Below are positions 18,038 through 26,609 of a stretch of DNA of 64,000 nucleotides, in pieces. The position numbers were made by a program, and so were the translations under genes. Each line of letters starts with the position of its first letter. The stretch's first letter is position 1. Below the pieces are notes generated by a model. It was not told where the DNA came from and did not search any database. It was given only the letters and a program-made list of their open reading frames with translations. Source of the DNA: an uncultured bacterium. Lineage in GTDB: Bacteria; Verrucomicrobiota; Lentisphaeria; Victivallales; UBA1829. The stretch is taken from NCBI GenBank assembly GCA_902778895.1, contig CACYZF010000008.1, forward strand, positions 248,001 to 312,000. Reading direction: 5' to 3'.

Positions 18038-18715
18038 ATGAATTCCGCCAACAAAAACGACAACAATCCTGCGCGACCGAAGAAGCGCCTTCCCTTCCGC
18101 AGGCTCCTGCTGGGCTTCGCCTGCGTCATATTATTGTGTTCCCTCGCGCTACTTGCCGCCGATTGCCGCGTCGAACACTTCGCCGCCGGGCTCGTTTACA
18201 CCGATGTCGACTCCGTCCCCGCCCGTGAGTACGGTTTGGTTCCCGGGACGTCGCGTCTGGTGCACGGGACGCACCTCAACACCTATTTCTTCAACCGGAT
18301 CCGCGCGGCGGTCGAACTTTATCGCGCGGGAAAGATCAGGAAGATCATCGTCTCGGGCGACAACGGCAGCACGGATTACAACGAGACGGGCGACATGGCG
18401 CGCGAGCTGATCGCGGAAGGAGTGGTACCGGAAGACGTGCTGTCCGACTACGCCGGATTCCGCACGCTGGATTCGGTCGTCCGCGCCCGCAATCTTTTCG
18501 GAGCGACCGAAATTACCGTCATCTCGCAGAGGTTCCACTGCGAACGCGCGATCTATCTCGCCGCGCAGAACGGCATCGGCGCGGTGGGGTTCGAGGCGGA
18601 CGAAGCCGCGCCGCAGTCGGTCCGGATCCGGCTGGCCGTACGGGAGGCGTTCGCGCGCGTCCTGGCGATTCTCGACGCCGAGGTCCTGAATACGAAGCCG
18701 CATTTCGAATACTGA
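18038..18715 (+). CDS. SanA/YdcF-like membrane-anchored DUF218 protein
   Basis: 225 residues from ATG 18038. The frame is open further upstream but would run through the terminator hairpin. One membrane segment (about residues 17-38) follows a basic, Asn-rich N-terminus. The rest fits the DUF218/SanA-ElyC fold: LVYTDVDSVP early, then a VPGTSRLVHG segment, KIRKIIVSGDNG, the YNETGDMARELIAEGV block, an FRTLDSVVRARNLFG block and the TVISQRFHCERAIYLA motif. Family members sit on the outer face of the inner membrane and affect envelope integrity or vancomycin tolerance. The chemistry is not established. The gene appears monocistronic, since a separate promoter precedes the next gene. Confidence 0.8.
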   Translation: MNSANKNDNNPARPKKRLPFRRLLLGFACVILLCSLALLAADCRVEHFAAGLVYTDVDSVPAREYGLVPGTSRLVHGTHLNTYFFNRIRAAVELYRAGKIRKIIVSGDNGSTDYNETGDMARELIAEGVVPEDVLSDYAGFRTLDSVVRARNLFGATEITVISQRFHCERAIYLAAQNGIGAVGFEADEAAPQSVRIRLAVREAFARVLAILDAEVLNTKPHFEY

Positions 18716-18744
18716 TTTTTCAGGAAAAAAGATATGTTCCGAGC

Positions 18745-18773
18745 TTGAAAACGGGCAAAAAGGGTGGTATAGT
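18745..18773 (+). promoter_or_regulatory. Sigma70-type promoter for the permease gene
   Basis: TTGAAA (18745-18750), 17-bp spacer, TATAGT (18768-18773). The predicted transcript start is about 48 nt before the ATG at 18828. Confidence 0.6.
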
Positions 18774-18827
18774 TAGCCCGGAAAAAACATACCTGAAAGA
18801 ATCGTCTAACAGAAAGACCGCGAAACG

Positions 18828-21098
18828 ATGAAAACGGATCAGAACGAATCGGCGGCGGAACCGGCCGCAAAAGGATACAGTTTCAACACATTCAGCGGGG
18901 TCTTCCTGCCGTCCATCCTGACCATCCTCGGCGTCGTGATGTTCATGCGTCTTGGGACGATCGTGGGCAACCTCGGCGTCTCGGGCGCGTTCGGCATCCT
19001 GCTGGTCGCGGAAAGCATCGCGGTCGCCACGGGGCTGTCCATCTCGGCGATCTCCACGAATACGCCGGTGAAGAGCGGCGGCCCGTACTTTCTGATCTCG
19101 CGCTCGCTGGGGCCCGGCTTCGGCGCGTCCATCGGGCTGACCTACTACGTATCGCAGTCGCTGTCCGTACCGTTCTACGTGATCGGCTTTACGGAAGCAT
19201 TCGTCACGGTGTTCCCGTCGTTCGCGGACGTCCGGCTGTGGGTCGGACTGATCCCGCTGGCGGTGCTCTTCGCCATCGCAATGATCGGCGCGAACTGGGC
19301 AATCCGCACACAATACCTGATCATGGCGATCCTGGCGCTGTCCATCGTGGCGATCCTGGGCGGCGCGGCGGCGAGCGGGCCGACGCTCGAAGGGCTCCGC
19401 ACCAATTTCCACGCGGTCAAGGGTATCAAGGTCGACATCCTGATCCTCGCGACGAATTTCGCCGTATTCTTCCCCGCCGTGACCGGATTCCTCGCGGGCG
19501 TCAACATGTCGGGCGACCTGCAGGACGCCCGGAGATCCATCCCGCGCGGCACGATCCTGGCGATCGGCGTCGGATTCGTGATCTACGCCGTGGAGATCCT
19601 GCTCTTCGGCGCGGCATGGAACCGGACGGACCTCATCGAAAACACCTACGGCACGCTCGTGAAAAACGCGGTCTTCCATACCGGATTCCTCGTGTTCGCA
19701 GGCATGGCCGCCGCCACGCTCTCCAGCGCGCTCGGCACGCTGATCGGCGCACCGCGCATACTTCAGGCATTCGCCGCGGACAGGATCTTCCATCCGCTGA
19801 ATTTCTTCGCCTGGGGACGCGGCAAGAACAACGAGCCGATCCCGGCGATGTGCCTCACGCTCCTGATCTCGGCCGGCATTCTGTTCTGGGGCAGCCGTCA
19901 GGTCGGAGGCGGCACCGCGCTGAACGCCGTCGCCGAGCTTGTGACCATGTTCACTCTGTTCACGTACGCGATCATCAATATTGCGGCCGCCGTCGAACAC
20001 TTCGCCGCGAATCCGTCCTTCCGCCCGAAATTCCGCCTGTTCCATTGGGCGGTCGGCTGCTACGGAGCCGTGGCGTGCTTCGCCGTGGCGCTCTTCATCA
20101 ATGCCGGACTGCTGATCGTGGCGTTCTTCATCGTGGGCATCCTCTTCCTCGTCGCACGCAGAAAATCGCTTGAAAGCACGTTCGGCGACGCCCGCCGCGG
20201 CTACTACTTCGAACGCATCCGCCGCTGCCTCATCCACCTGGCGTCCATGCCATCCGACGCGAAGAACTGGCGTCCGCAGATCCTCATCCTTGCCGGACCG
20301 AACAAAAAACACCTCGCGCTCATCCGCTACGGGTCGCTGCTGAACAACGAACGCGGCATCATGTCCGTGGCGCGCTTCCTGAATCCCGGCCCCGATCCAG
20401 CCGCAGCCGAACGCCAGCGCAGACAGGAGGAGGCGAAACTCCGTGAGATCGCGGAGGAATCCGGCACGCAGTTCTTCCCGGTCGCAGTCACGACCTCCGA
20501 GGAAACGGATTTCGACGAGGCGCTGAACGTCTTCCTCCAGTCGCATTCGCTCGGCCCTCTCGCGCCGAACATCGTGTTGTCCGGCTGGCCCGTCAACGAC
20601 GACCGCATCGAGGCGTTCTTCCGTCACCTGCAGACCATCCGGTTGCTCCGTATGAACACCCTCGTCCTCATCAATCCCGAGCGTGCCGCCGAGGAGCCGG
20701 GCGACGGCCCCATCGACATCTGGTGGCGCGGACGACAGAACGGCTCCCTGATGCTGATCCTGGCGCATCTGCTGACATGCAACCGCGGATGGCACAAGAC
20801 GAAGATCCGTCTGCTGCGTCTGGCGGATCCGGAACACCGTCCCGAAGCGGAACAGGAACTCGCGCAGCTCGCCTACGATTCACGCATCGAGGCGCAACAT
20901 CTCGTGCTTTCCCAGGAGGCCGATTTCGAAACGGCGTTCCGTGCATATTCCTCGCACGCCTCCCTTATATTCCTCGGGTTCATCCCGCCGCAGCCGGAGG
21001 ACTGCCGCTCCTTCTACGAACGCATCAGCTCCCAGCTCGAAGGCATGCCGACCACCTTCCTCGCAGCATCCGCCGGCGACACCGACCTGGATTCGTAA
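18828..21098 (+). CDS. APC-superfamily permease resembling SLC12 cation-chloride cotransporters
   Basis: 756 residues. The N-terminal 450 residues form about 12 membrane segments. The first matches the cation-chloride cotransporter signature (FLPSILTILGVVMFMRLG, then TIVGNLG). Later segments carry the FFPAVTGFLAGVNMSGDL block, followed by a DARRSIPRGT motif, as in KCC/NKCC-type and bacterial CCC-like proteins. The C-terminal 300 residues are cytoplasmic, with a SLC12-like regulatory domain (WRPQILIL, then GPNKKHLALI; later NTLVLINPE and LLRLADPE). The expected role is electroneutral cation/chloride or amino-acid transport, but substrate residues cannot be assigned. It has its own promoter and converges with the gene at 21139-22989. 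Confidence 0.8.
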   Translation: MKTDQNESAAEPAAKGYSFNTFSGVFLPSILTILGVVMFMRLGTIVGNLGVSGAFGILLVAESIAVATGLSISAISTNTPVKSGGPYFLISRSLGPGFGASIGLTYYVSQSLSVPFYVIGFTEAFVTVFPSFADVRLWVGLIPLAVLFAIAMIGANWAIRTQYLIMAILALSIVAILGGAAASGPTLEGLRTNFHAVKGIKVDILILATNFAVFFPAVTGFLAGVNMSGDLQDARRSIPRGTILAIGVGFVIYAVEILLFGAAWNRTDLIENTYGTLVKNAVFHTGFLVFAGMAAATLSSALGTLIGAPRILQAFAADRIFHPLNFFAWGRGKNNEPIPAMCLTLLISAGILFWGSRQVGGGTALNAVAELVTMFTLFTYAIINIAAAVEHFAANPSFRPKFRLFHWAVGCYGAVACFAVALFINAGLLIVAFFIVGILFLVARRKSLESTFGDARRGYYFERIRRCLIHLASMPSDAKNWRPQILILAGPNKKHLALIRYGSLLNNERGIMSVARFLNPGPDPAAAERQRRQEEAKLREIAEESGTQFFPVAVTTSEETDFDEALNVFLQSHSLGPLAPNIVLSGWPVNDDRIEAFFRHLQTIRLLRMNTLVLINPERAAEEPGDGPIDIWWRGRQNGSLMLILAHLLTCNRGWHKTKIRLLRLADPEHRPEAEQELAQLAYDSRIEAQHLVLSQEADFETAFRAYSSHASLIFLGFIPPQPEDCRSFYERISSQLEGMPTTFLAASAGDTDLDS

Positions 21099-21138
21099 GG
21101 AAAGAGATATATTTTCCCGTTCGCTTGCGGGAAGACGC

Positions 21139-22989
21139 TTATTCTCCATCTGCCGGGGACGGTATTTGGAGCTTGACTCCTCCGCCCAGAGTCCGTGCAT
21201 TGTCCCTTGTCAGGAAATAGTCATCGGAAAGCACATCTTTGGTGGAATCCGTTAACGAGCATTTGATGTTCATCAGGGAAAGGACCAGATCAAATATCAA
21301 ATCGGAAGTAAAAACCCGTTCCGTGGCACGCTTCATACGCTCCGAGAGACCGGGATGCTTCGATGAATAGTCCGGAGAAATATATATCCAAAATGGAATT
21401 TCTGTCATAACCTGAGTAAAAACCTCCGGCCGCGGATCATGCCCGAGAGCGTTTGCAACATCTTCAGAATGATCCGACAAATAAAGAATCGCCGATGCGT
21501 TCCTGCTTTGGAAATACTGAAACATTTCCTTTATCACAGAATCATTGTAACATACGCTTTTTTCATAAGCGGAGAGAGAAGAATCCGCCATAAAGTCGTC
21601 GGGGAACACATGGGGATAAGGATAATGACTGCCCATCAGCTGGATGATGATCAGCTCTTTTCCGCCAAGCTGGTCTGGCAGAAATTTCAGCATATCCATG
21701 TCCGTGATCTTATGATCGAATTGACTGCGCACCATGGGAAGACTGAATGTGTATTCCGCCGAACCAGCCAGAACGGCTGTGGGAGAATCAAGAAGCAGAT
21801 TCGTCCCTTGTGCGGAAAACCAGCGCGTGGTAAATTTATTGTAACGTGCAATATCAAAAAGAGAAATCGCATTCTGAAGCGTTTTTTTCTGATTGTCATA
21901 CTGGTTCTGATCCGTCAGCATATATGCTATGCAACGGATCGTCTGTGCATAAGCGGAGTAGGGATACCGAAACAGATAGATTGTTCCGTCTTCCTTCATC
22001 TGCCGCTGAAAAGGCGTTGTATCCGGCGAATAGCCGTATAAACTCATGTAGTGACGGTTTAGCGACTCTCCGATTATGAGCACGAATGCCCCGGATGCGT
22101 CCGGATTATCCGGTTCCTGAGAGAGTTTCTGCGATATGAACTCATCATAATTCATACGGGCTTTTTTGTAATTCCGGTTTTCAACGAAATATGTAACAGG
22201 AGCGGACATCAATTTGAATACATTCGAATAATAGATTCTGTCGGGAACCAGTGCCAAAACGACGACGGAAGCAAAAATAGAAATGAAAAGGAAGATCAGA
22301 CATGAATGCGGTTCCGCTTCGCATTCATGGTGCTTCTTCAAGTTTATGAAAACGGGCAATGAAAATCCCAGGATCGTGGCAATTGCCAGAGAAAGAAGAA
22401 TGTAACGGTGGTTCAAACGGGAGAAGTAACCGACCGCCTCGTTGAAATCCGTTTGACAGACAGCAACAATCGCGTCATAATCGAAAGACTCATTGCCTAA
22501 AAGAGAATTGAATGAAATCAAAAGTAAAATAAGCAATACGACGCTGCAAATGATATCCCATACCGCTCCCACGATTTTTCCGTATACCTTTCTGGAGAAA
22601 GAAAAATCGTGCAGAAAGATGTCTATGATAAGCACAATGCTTCCCACGGTAAAATATGCAAACACCTGAGAAAGAAAATATGCCATATTCTTCCAAATGG
22701 AGTTAAGCAAATCCACAAGCAAAAGCGAATACGGCAAAAGCAGACAGACCAGATGACGCAGATAGAAACGGCGTCGGCTCGACAGGATGGATTGAACGGC
22801 TGTCCATACGGTTATGGTAAAGATGGAAATAACGCTTACCGTAGGATAAAAACTGGGATCTCTCTTCCTGATACAGAGATAAATGGCTCCCAAAAGAAAG
22901 AAGTTAAGCAGCCCGAAAACAAAAAAACTCTTTTTATTTTTCAGAAAAGCTTTCCAGGAGGATAAGAAAAAGTTTAATACAGACACCAT
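21139..22989 (-). CDS. Phosphoethanolamine transferase, EptA/CptA (sulfatase-fold) family
   Basis: 616 residues with five or six N-terminal membrane segments (residues 1-220) and a periplasmic alkaline-phosphatase/sulfatase-fold domain. The catalytic signature GESLNRHYMSLYGYSPDTTP places Ser after the GE pair as the likely nucleophile, as in CptA-type enzymes. IIQLMGSHYPYPH and LYLSDHSEDVANALGHD supply the metal and substrate residues. Such enzymes decorate lipid A or core sugars with phosphoethanolamine. The gene is visibly more AT-rich than its neighbours, which suggests recent acquisition. Start: ATG 22989, preceded by AGGAGAACTGCAAC. Confidence 0.85.
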   Translation of the reverse strand: MVSVLNFFLSSWKAFLKNKKSFFVFGLLNFFLLGAIYLCIRKRDPSFYPTVSVISIFTITVWTAVQSILSSRRRFYLRHLVCLLLPYSLLLVDLLNSIWKNMAYFLSQVFAYFTVGSIVLIIDIFLHDFSFSRKVYGKIVGAVWDIICSVVLLILLLISFNSLLGNESFDYDAIVAVCQTDFNEAVGYFSRLNHRYILLSLAIATILGFSLPVFINLKKHHECEAEPHSCLIFLFISIFASVVVLALVPDRIYYSNVFKLMSAPVTYFVENRNYKKARMNYDEFISQKLSQEPDNPDASGAFVLIIGESLNRHYMSLYGYSPDTTPFQRQMKEDGTIYLFRYPYSAYAQTIRCIAYMLTDQNQYDNQKKTLQNAISLFDIARYNKFTTRWFSAQGTNLLLDSPTAVLAGSAEYTFSLPMVRSQFDHKITDMDMLKFLPDQLGGKELIIIQLMGSHYPYPHVFPDDFMADSSLSAYEKSVCYNDSVIKEMFQYFQSRNASAILYLSDHSEDVANALGHDPRPEVFTQVMTEIPFWIYISPDYSSKHPGLSERMKRATERVFTSDLIFDLVLSLMNIKCSLTDSTKDVLSDDYFLTRDNARTLGGGVKLQIPSPADGE

Positions 22990-23071
22990 GTTGCAGTTCT
23001 CCTAAACAAGTCGCTTTTTGCTCATGGGAAGAAAACAGAAGTGATATTGTTGAATATAAATCATCTGTATT

Positions 23072-23099
23072 AATATAGCACATCAGAACAAGAATGCAA
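23072..23099 (-). promoter_or_regulatory. Extended -10 promoter for the phosphoethanolamine transferase
   Basis: On the minus strand, TTGCAT (23094-23099), 16-bp spacer and TATATT (23072-23077) preceded by TGC, giving an extended -10. The start falls about 75 nt before the ATG at 22989. Confidence 0.5.
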
Positions 23100-23250
23100 A
23101 TATTCACAAAAAGAATATACCTGAAATGCGAATATGGGGAAAAAAGTCCTGATGCCTTGTGCCAGATCAGACGACGAAGTATTCTTCCACTCAGGTGGAA
23201 CATGCTCCCTTTTTGTGATGAATTGCGTGACGCCCCCTGCGAAGAAACGA

Positions 23251-23631
23251 TTATTTTCTGAAGATGAAGAAGACGGCGCCGCAGAGGCAGAGCGCCGCCC
23301 AGATGAAGTCGAGGCGGAATTTCTCGCCCATGAAGAAAACGGAGAACGGCACGAAGACGGAGAGCGTGATGACTTCCTGCATGATCTTCAGCTGCGCGAG
23401 CGTGAGCGGGTGCGGCCCGGAATAGCCGATGCGGTTCGCGGGCACCTGGAGCAGATATTCGAACAATGCGATCCCCCAGCTGACGATGGCGGCCAGCCAC
23501 CACGGCTTGCTCGCCATGTTCTTCAGGTGCCCGTACCAGGCGAACGTCATGAAGCAGTTCGAGCAGACGAGGAGGAAGATTGTACGGTAGATGGCGGGGA
23601 TGGAAACGATGGTTTCGATGATTTTCTGCAT
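23251..23631 (-). CDS. DUF486 family small multidrug-resistance-like membrane protein
   Basis: 126 residues, four predicted membrane helices. The sequence follows the DUF486 pattern closely: FMTFAWYGHLK, KPWWLAAIVSWGIALFEY, LQVPANRIGY, LTLAQLKIMQEVITL and GEKFRLDFIWA. The fold is related to EamA/SMR transporters, but no substrate is established for DUF486. No signal peptide is needed. It is likely its own transcript. Confidence 0.9.
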   Translation of the reverse strand: MQKIIETIVSIPAIYRTIFLLVCSNCFMTFAWYGHLKNMASKPWWLAAIVSWGIALFEYLLQVPANRIGYSGPHPLTLAQLKIMQEVITLSVFVPFSVFFMGEKFRLDFIWAALCLCGAVFFIFRK

Positions 23632-23678
23632 GGTGATGCGGTCCTGTGGGGGTTACTCCTGAAATCGGAATAAGAATC

Positions 23679-23720
23679 GGCGGCGCAACGGGTCAAGTCC
23701 GGTGTGCGCCGCCTGTTTGT
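23679..23720 (+). terminator. Inverted repeat with T-tract
   Basis: GGCGGCGCA (23679-23687) pairs exactly with TGCGCCGCC (23705-23713), then TGTTTGTTTTTTT. By the T-tract it points along the plus strand. On the minus strand it lies downstream of the coiled-coil gene ending at 23751, where it would be a hairpin with only weak U content. Confidence 0.5.
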
Positions 23721-23750
23721 TTTTTTGAGGGGAAGTCGTGTTCTGTCCAG

Positions 23751-25544
23751 TTATCTCTGTTTGTCAAGCTGTTCGGTGACTTTCCGCAGGGATTCGTGCT
23801 TGTCGACGAAGTCGTAGTAGAGCGTCTGGGACGGCTCCTTCGTGAGGCGGAGCTGGATCGCCTTCGCAAGCTCGGGCTCGCCGGTAAAGACGAAGCACTG
23901 CGCCGTGGAGGTCTGTCCGAGGTCGGACGAGGAGACTTTCACGACCACGCCGACGAAGAAACCTTCCTTCGACAGCACGATGTCGCCGACTTCGGCCTTC
24001 AGTTCGCTGGAGGAACGGTTCGGGTTGCGGATGTACAGGTAATTGTCGCCCTGCTCCATGCTCACGGAGCAACGGCCCGTGATGTCCGCGGAATCCTTCG
24101 AGAACGTCGCAGACTTGAAGAGCGTAAGGTTGTCGAGACCGCGTTCGCGGAGCGCGCCGAACGTGATCACGCGGACCGGCGCCTCCGTCTTGGCCGCGTC
24201 AACGGGGAAGAGGCACACGCGGGCGTCTTCGGCAAGACAGAGCGCCGGACCGTTGACGGCGGACCAGCTGTCCTTGCTCTGGGGACGGCGCACCTTGTAC
24301 TGCAGCTCGGTGACCTTGGTGTAGCCGGAATGCAGGCTCAGGCCGGTCGTGTCGCGGAACGCGGAAACAAGCCAGGTCTTTCCGCCGAGCGAAACGGCGG
24401 GGAGGAAGAACGACTTGTCAATGACGATATTGTTGAAGAGACGGTCGTTGACGAGGTGGAAGGAAAGCTCAAGCGCGGAGGCGTTGTAGCTGGTGAGGAC
24501 ATCGTTATTGAGCATCTTTTCCAGTTCGTCGGCCTTCTTCTTGGTCTCGGTCAGGTCGCGGTCCTTGTCTTCGATCACCTTGTCCTTCTGGGTCAGGATC
24601 GTTTCTGTCTGCGCGATCGTACGATCCTTCTCGGTCATGAGGCGTTCGTTCTGGGCGATCGTCTCCTTCGAGATGGCGAGAGACTGTTCCGACTTGTCAA
24701 GCTCGTTTTTCGTTTTGACGAGGTCCGAATTGACGTCAGCAAGGACGCGCACCATGCCATTCAGCTGGGTCTGCGTGGACGTGAGTTTGGACTTCGTTTC
24801 CACGAGCTCGACTTCGGTCGCATGGAATTTCGCGAGGGCCTCTTCGGCGCGCGCACGGTCCAGACGGGCCTGTTCGCGGAGCGCTTCGAGTTCCAGTTTC
24901 GTCGCTTCGAGCTGGCCGGAAGTCCGGGAAAGCGTCTTTTCGCTCTGCTGGAGTTTTTCCGTCGCGGCGGCCTTTTCCTGCGTAACGCGCGCCAGGGAAC
25001 GCTCGCTCGTTTCGAGGAGGTTTTCGCTGTCGCGGATAACCTTGTCGCGTTCGACGAGCTCCTGCGCGGAGATCTTCAGCTCGTTTTCCTTCTGTTCGAT
25101 GACGGCGGCGGAACGTTTCAGCGCGGCTTCGCGTTCGTCGAGTTCCTTTTTCGTTTTCGCGAGCTCGGCGGCGCTCTTTGCAAGTTCCTGTTCGGATTTC
25201 GTCTTTTCGGAGGCGAATTCGTCTTTGGTCTTCGTAAGGGCGGCGAGCGTTTCGGCGAGCTTGGCCTGTGCCTGTTTGATCTCCTCGTCCTGGGACGCGA
25301 TCTGTTTTTCGTCCTTCAGAGCGAGCGCGCGGAATTCCTCAAGGCGTTTCGCCAGCTCGTCTTTCTGCTGCTTCACTTCCTCGTGACGCGCCAGTTCCTC
25401 GTCAATCATCTCGACCAGACGGGTCGCGGGAGACGAGATCTTCGCTGCCCCGGCGGGGTCTCCGACCTCGTTCATCCCGATCGACAGGGACATCGCCGCC
25501 AGGACCAGGAAGTCGCATGTGACAATGAGAATGGACCGGTTCAC
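23751..25544 (-). CDS. Stator-like partner: TM segment with Asp, long coiled coil, globular C-terminal domain
   Basis: 597 residues. It opens with MNRSILIVTCDFLVLAAMSL, one hydrophobic segment with a buried Asp at residue 11, as in the ion-carrying helix of ExbD/TolR/MotB-type proteins. Residues about 45-345 are continuous heptad coiled coil rich in E, K, A and L. Residues about 350-597 form a globular, mostly beta domain (for example ...AVSLGGKTWLVSAFRD and VGDIVLSKEGFFVGVVV) that could be a degenerate protease-like barrel. No catalytic triad is evident. The start overlaps the stop of the upstream channel-like gene by 4 bp, implying translational coupling and a complex. The energy-coupled function is inference. 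Confidence 0.6.
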   Translation of the reverse strand: MNRSILIVTCDFLVLAAMSLSIGMNEVGDPAGAAKISSPATRLVEMIDEELARHEEVKQQKDELAKRLEEFRALALKDEKQIASQDEEIKQAQAKLAETLAALTKTKDEFASEKTKSEQELAKSAAELAKTKKELDEREAALKRSAAVIEQKENELKISAQELVERDKVIRDSENLLETSERSLARVTQEKAAATEKLQQSEKTLSRTSGQLEATKLELEALREQARLDRARAEEALAKFHATEVELVETKSKLTSTQTQLNGMVRVLADVNSDLVKTKNELDKSEQSLAISKETIAQNERLMTEKDRTIAQTETILTQKDKVIEDKDRDLTETKKKADELEKMLNNDVLTSYNASALELSFHLVNDRLFNNIVIDKSFFLPAVSLGGKTWLVSAFRDTTGLSLHSGYTKVTELQYKVRRPQSKDSWSAVNGPALCLAEDARVCLFPVDAAKTEAPVRVITFGALRERGLDNLTLFKSATFSKDSADITGRCSVSMEQGDNYLYIRNPNRSSSELKAEVGDIVLSKEGFFVGVVVKVSSSDLGQTSTAQCFVFTGEPELAKAIQLRLTKEPSQTLYYDFVDKHESLRKVTEQLDKQR

Positions 25545-26131
25545 TGTTTGGATTCCTTTCCGTTGGATTCGGCGGCGGTGATGAGGGCCTGCTTGAGCGG
25601 GTACTGGAAGACCAGGCGCAGGATCACGCTGAAGATGATGCCGACGAGCGTGGAGGAGTAGGCGATCAGACGGCTGATGTTCGGGTTGAACGACATCACG
25701 ATGAAGCTGGAGACGGTGCCGAGCAGACCGAAGTACAGCGGCAGATCGAGGAAGAGATCGGCGTTTTCAAGCTTTTTCAGACGGATCGAGACCGCTTCGG
25801 TGCTGCGTTTCAGCGCGGAGAAGACTTTCGCCGCCATCATGAACGCGGTCGCCTGAAGGACCAGAATGAACATGAGGATAAAGAACGAAAGATGCGCGGC
25901 CGTCTTATTGATCTTTTCGACGTTCTTCGCCGCCTCGCGGATGTCGTTTTCGCTCGCCATCTGCGTCGGCGCGGTCACGCTGCCTTCGAAGAGCGAACGG
26001 AAGAAATCGTTCTTTCTGTAGAGGAACGAGAGGATGAGGATGATAAGAACCGCAAGCGCGATGATAATGACATTGTAAATGAGGGCGGAACGTCCGGCGC
26101 CGGATCCGGTATTCTGGGGTGTTTGATTCAC
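25541..26131 (-). CDS. ExbB/TolQ/MotA-like channel protein
   Basis: 196 residues with four membrane segments (about 15-37, 79-102, 127-147 and 153-173). The third contains LPLYFGLLGTVSSFI, close to the PxxGLLGTVxG hallmark of TolQ/ExbB/MotA proton-channel subunits. The fourth (LIAYSSTLVGIIFSVILRL) matches the partner helix. An amphipathic charged stretch (ALKRSTEAVSIRLKKLEN) lies between TM2 and TM3. It is shorter than typical ExbB or MotA. The next gene overlaps by 4 bp and encodes a protein with a TM Asp, completing the usual two-subunit arrangement. A TTGATT-17-TATGTT promoter lies roughly 80 bp upstream. Confidence 0.6.
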   Translation of the reverse strand: MNQTPQNTGSGAGRSALIYNVIIIALAVLIILILSFLYRKNDFFRSLFEGSVTAPTQMASENDIREAAKNVEKINKTAAHLSFFILMFILVLQATAFMMAAKVFSALKRSTEAVSIRLKKLENADLFLDLPLYFGLLGTVSSFIVMSFNPNISRLIAYSSTLVGIIFSVILRLVFQYPLKQALITAAESNGKESKQ

Positions 26132-26251
26132 GGTTTTCCTCCTGTTTACGGGATATTTTTAGATTTGAAAATACGATGCAGTGTGCAGTACGGATAAATT
26201 CGTACATCTATTAACATAATACCGATGGAACAAAAAATCAAGCCGCGACAT

Positions 26252-26277
26252 AAAAAAAACGGATGCAAAAACATCCG
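26252..26277 (-). terminator. Rho-independent terminator downstream of the candidate RNA
   Basis: On the minus strand CGGATG-TTTTTG-CATCCG is followed by eight T (26252-26259). It lies between the candidate RNA (26300-26410) and the stator-like pair. Confidence 0.7.
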
Positions 26278-26299
26278 CCGGAAGCCGTTGAAAAAAGAT

Positions 26300-26410
26300 A
26301 AAAAAAACAGAAGCAGGGTTTCATATACCGCTCCAACTTGATAGTAGGTGCAATAAGGCCTTGCGGCCCCGATATATTCTTTGTTCAGAGGAATGAACCG
26401 CTGCTTCCTG
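26300..26410 (-). ncRNA. Candidate structured small RNA of about 110 nt
   Basis: In minus orientation, 5' GGAAGCAG..GUUCAU pairs with AUGAA..CUGCUUC at the 3' end. The long, slightly interrupted closing stem ends directly in a U-run (26300-26307). Inside, CUC..AAC pairs with GUU..GAG, and an apical hairpin GGGGCC-GCAA-GGCCUU has a GNRA tetraloop and G-U extension. Between the two inner stems is a large asymmetric internal loop. A promoter at 26417-26444 places the start at about 26410. I do not recognise it as tmRNA, RNase P RNA or SRP RNA. A short 6S-like regulator or a leader element is possible. Confidence 0.45.
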
Positions 26411-26416
26411 ATGTTT

Positions 26417-26444
26417 AATTTAGACGTGATTTTCGAAAATGCAA
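26417..26444 (-). promoter_or_regulatory. Promoter for the candidate small RNA
   Basis: Minus strand TTGCAT (26439-26444), 16-bp spacer, TAAATT (26417-26422). The start is expected at about 26410, where the closing stem begins. Confidence 0.4.
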
Positions 26445-26609
26445 GCTTTCCGGCGCGTTTTTTTCAAAAAAAGTCATTTCCTCTCCACAACATCGCAATC
26501 GGAGCTGAAAATCTCGTTTTTTTGGGCGTTTCGACTGGAAAAATGCGTTTTTTGAGCTATCTTATATGGATTAATGTTTGCGCCCCCGAATCAGAAAGGA
26601 CCTTTTTCC

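Noticed and set aside
26252..26444. SRP RNA, tmRNA, RNase P or standard 6S RNA identity for the hairpin element
   Set aside because: The expected conserved motifs (SRP GGUCAGG..GGAA loop, tmRNA acceptor and tag) are absent and the length is short for 6S. It is left as an unassigned candidate.
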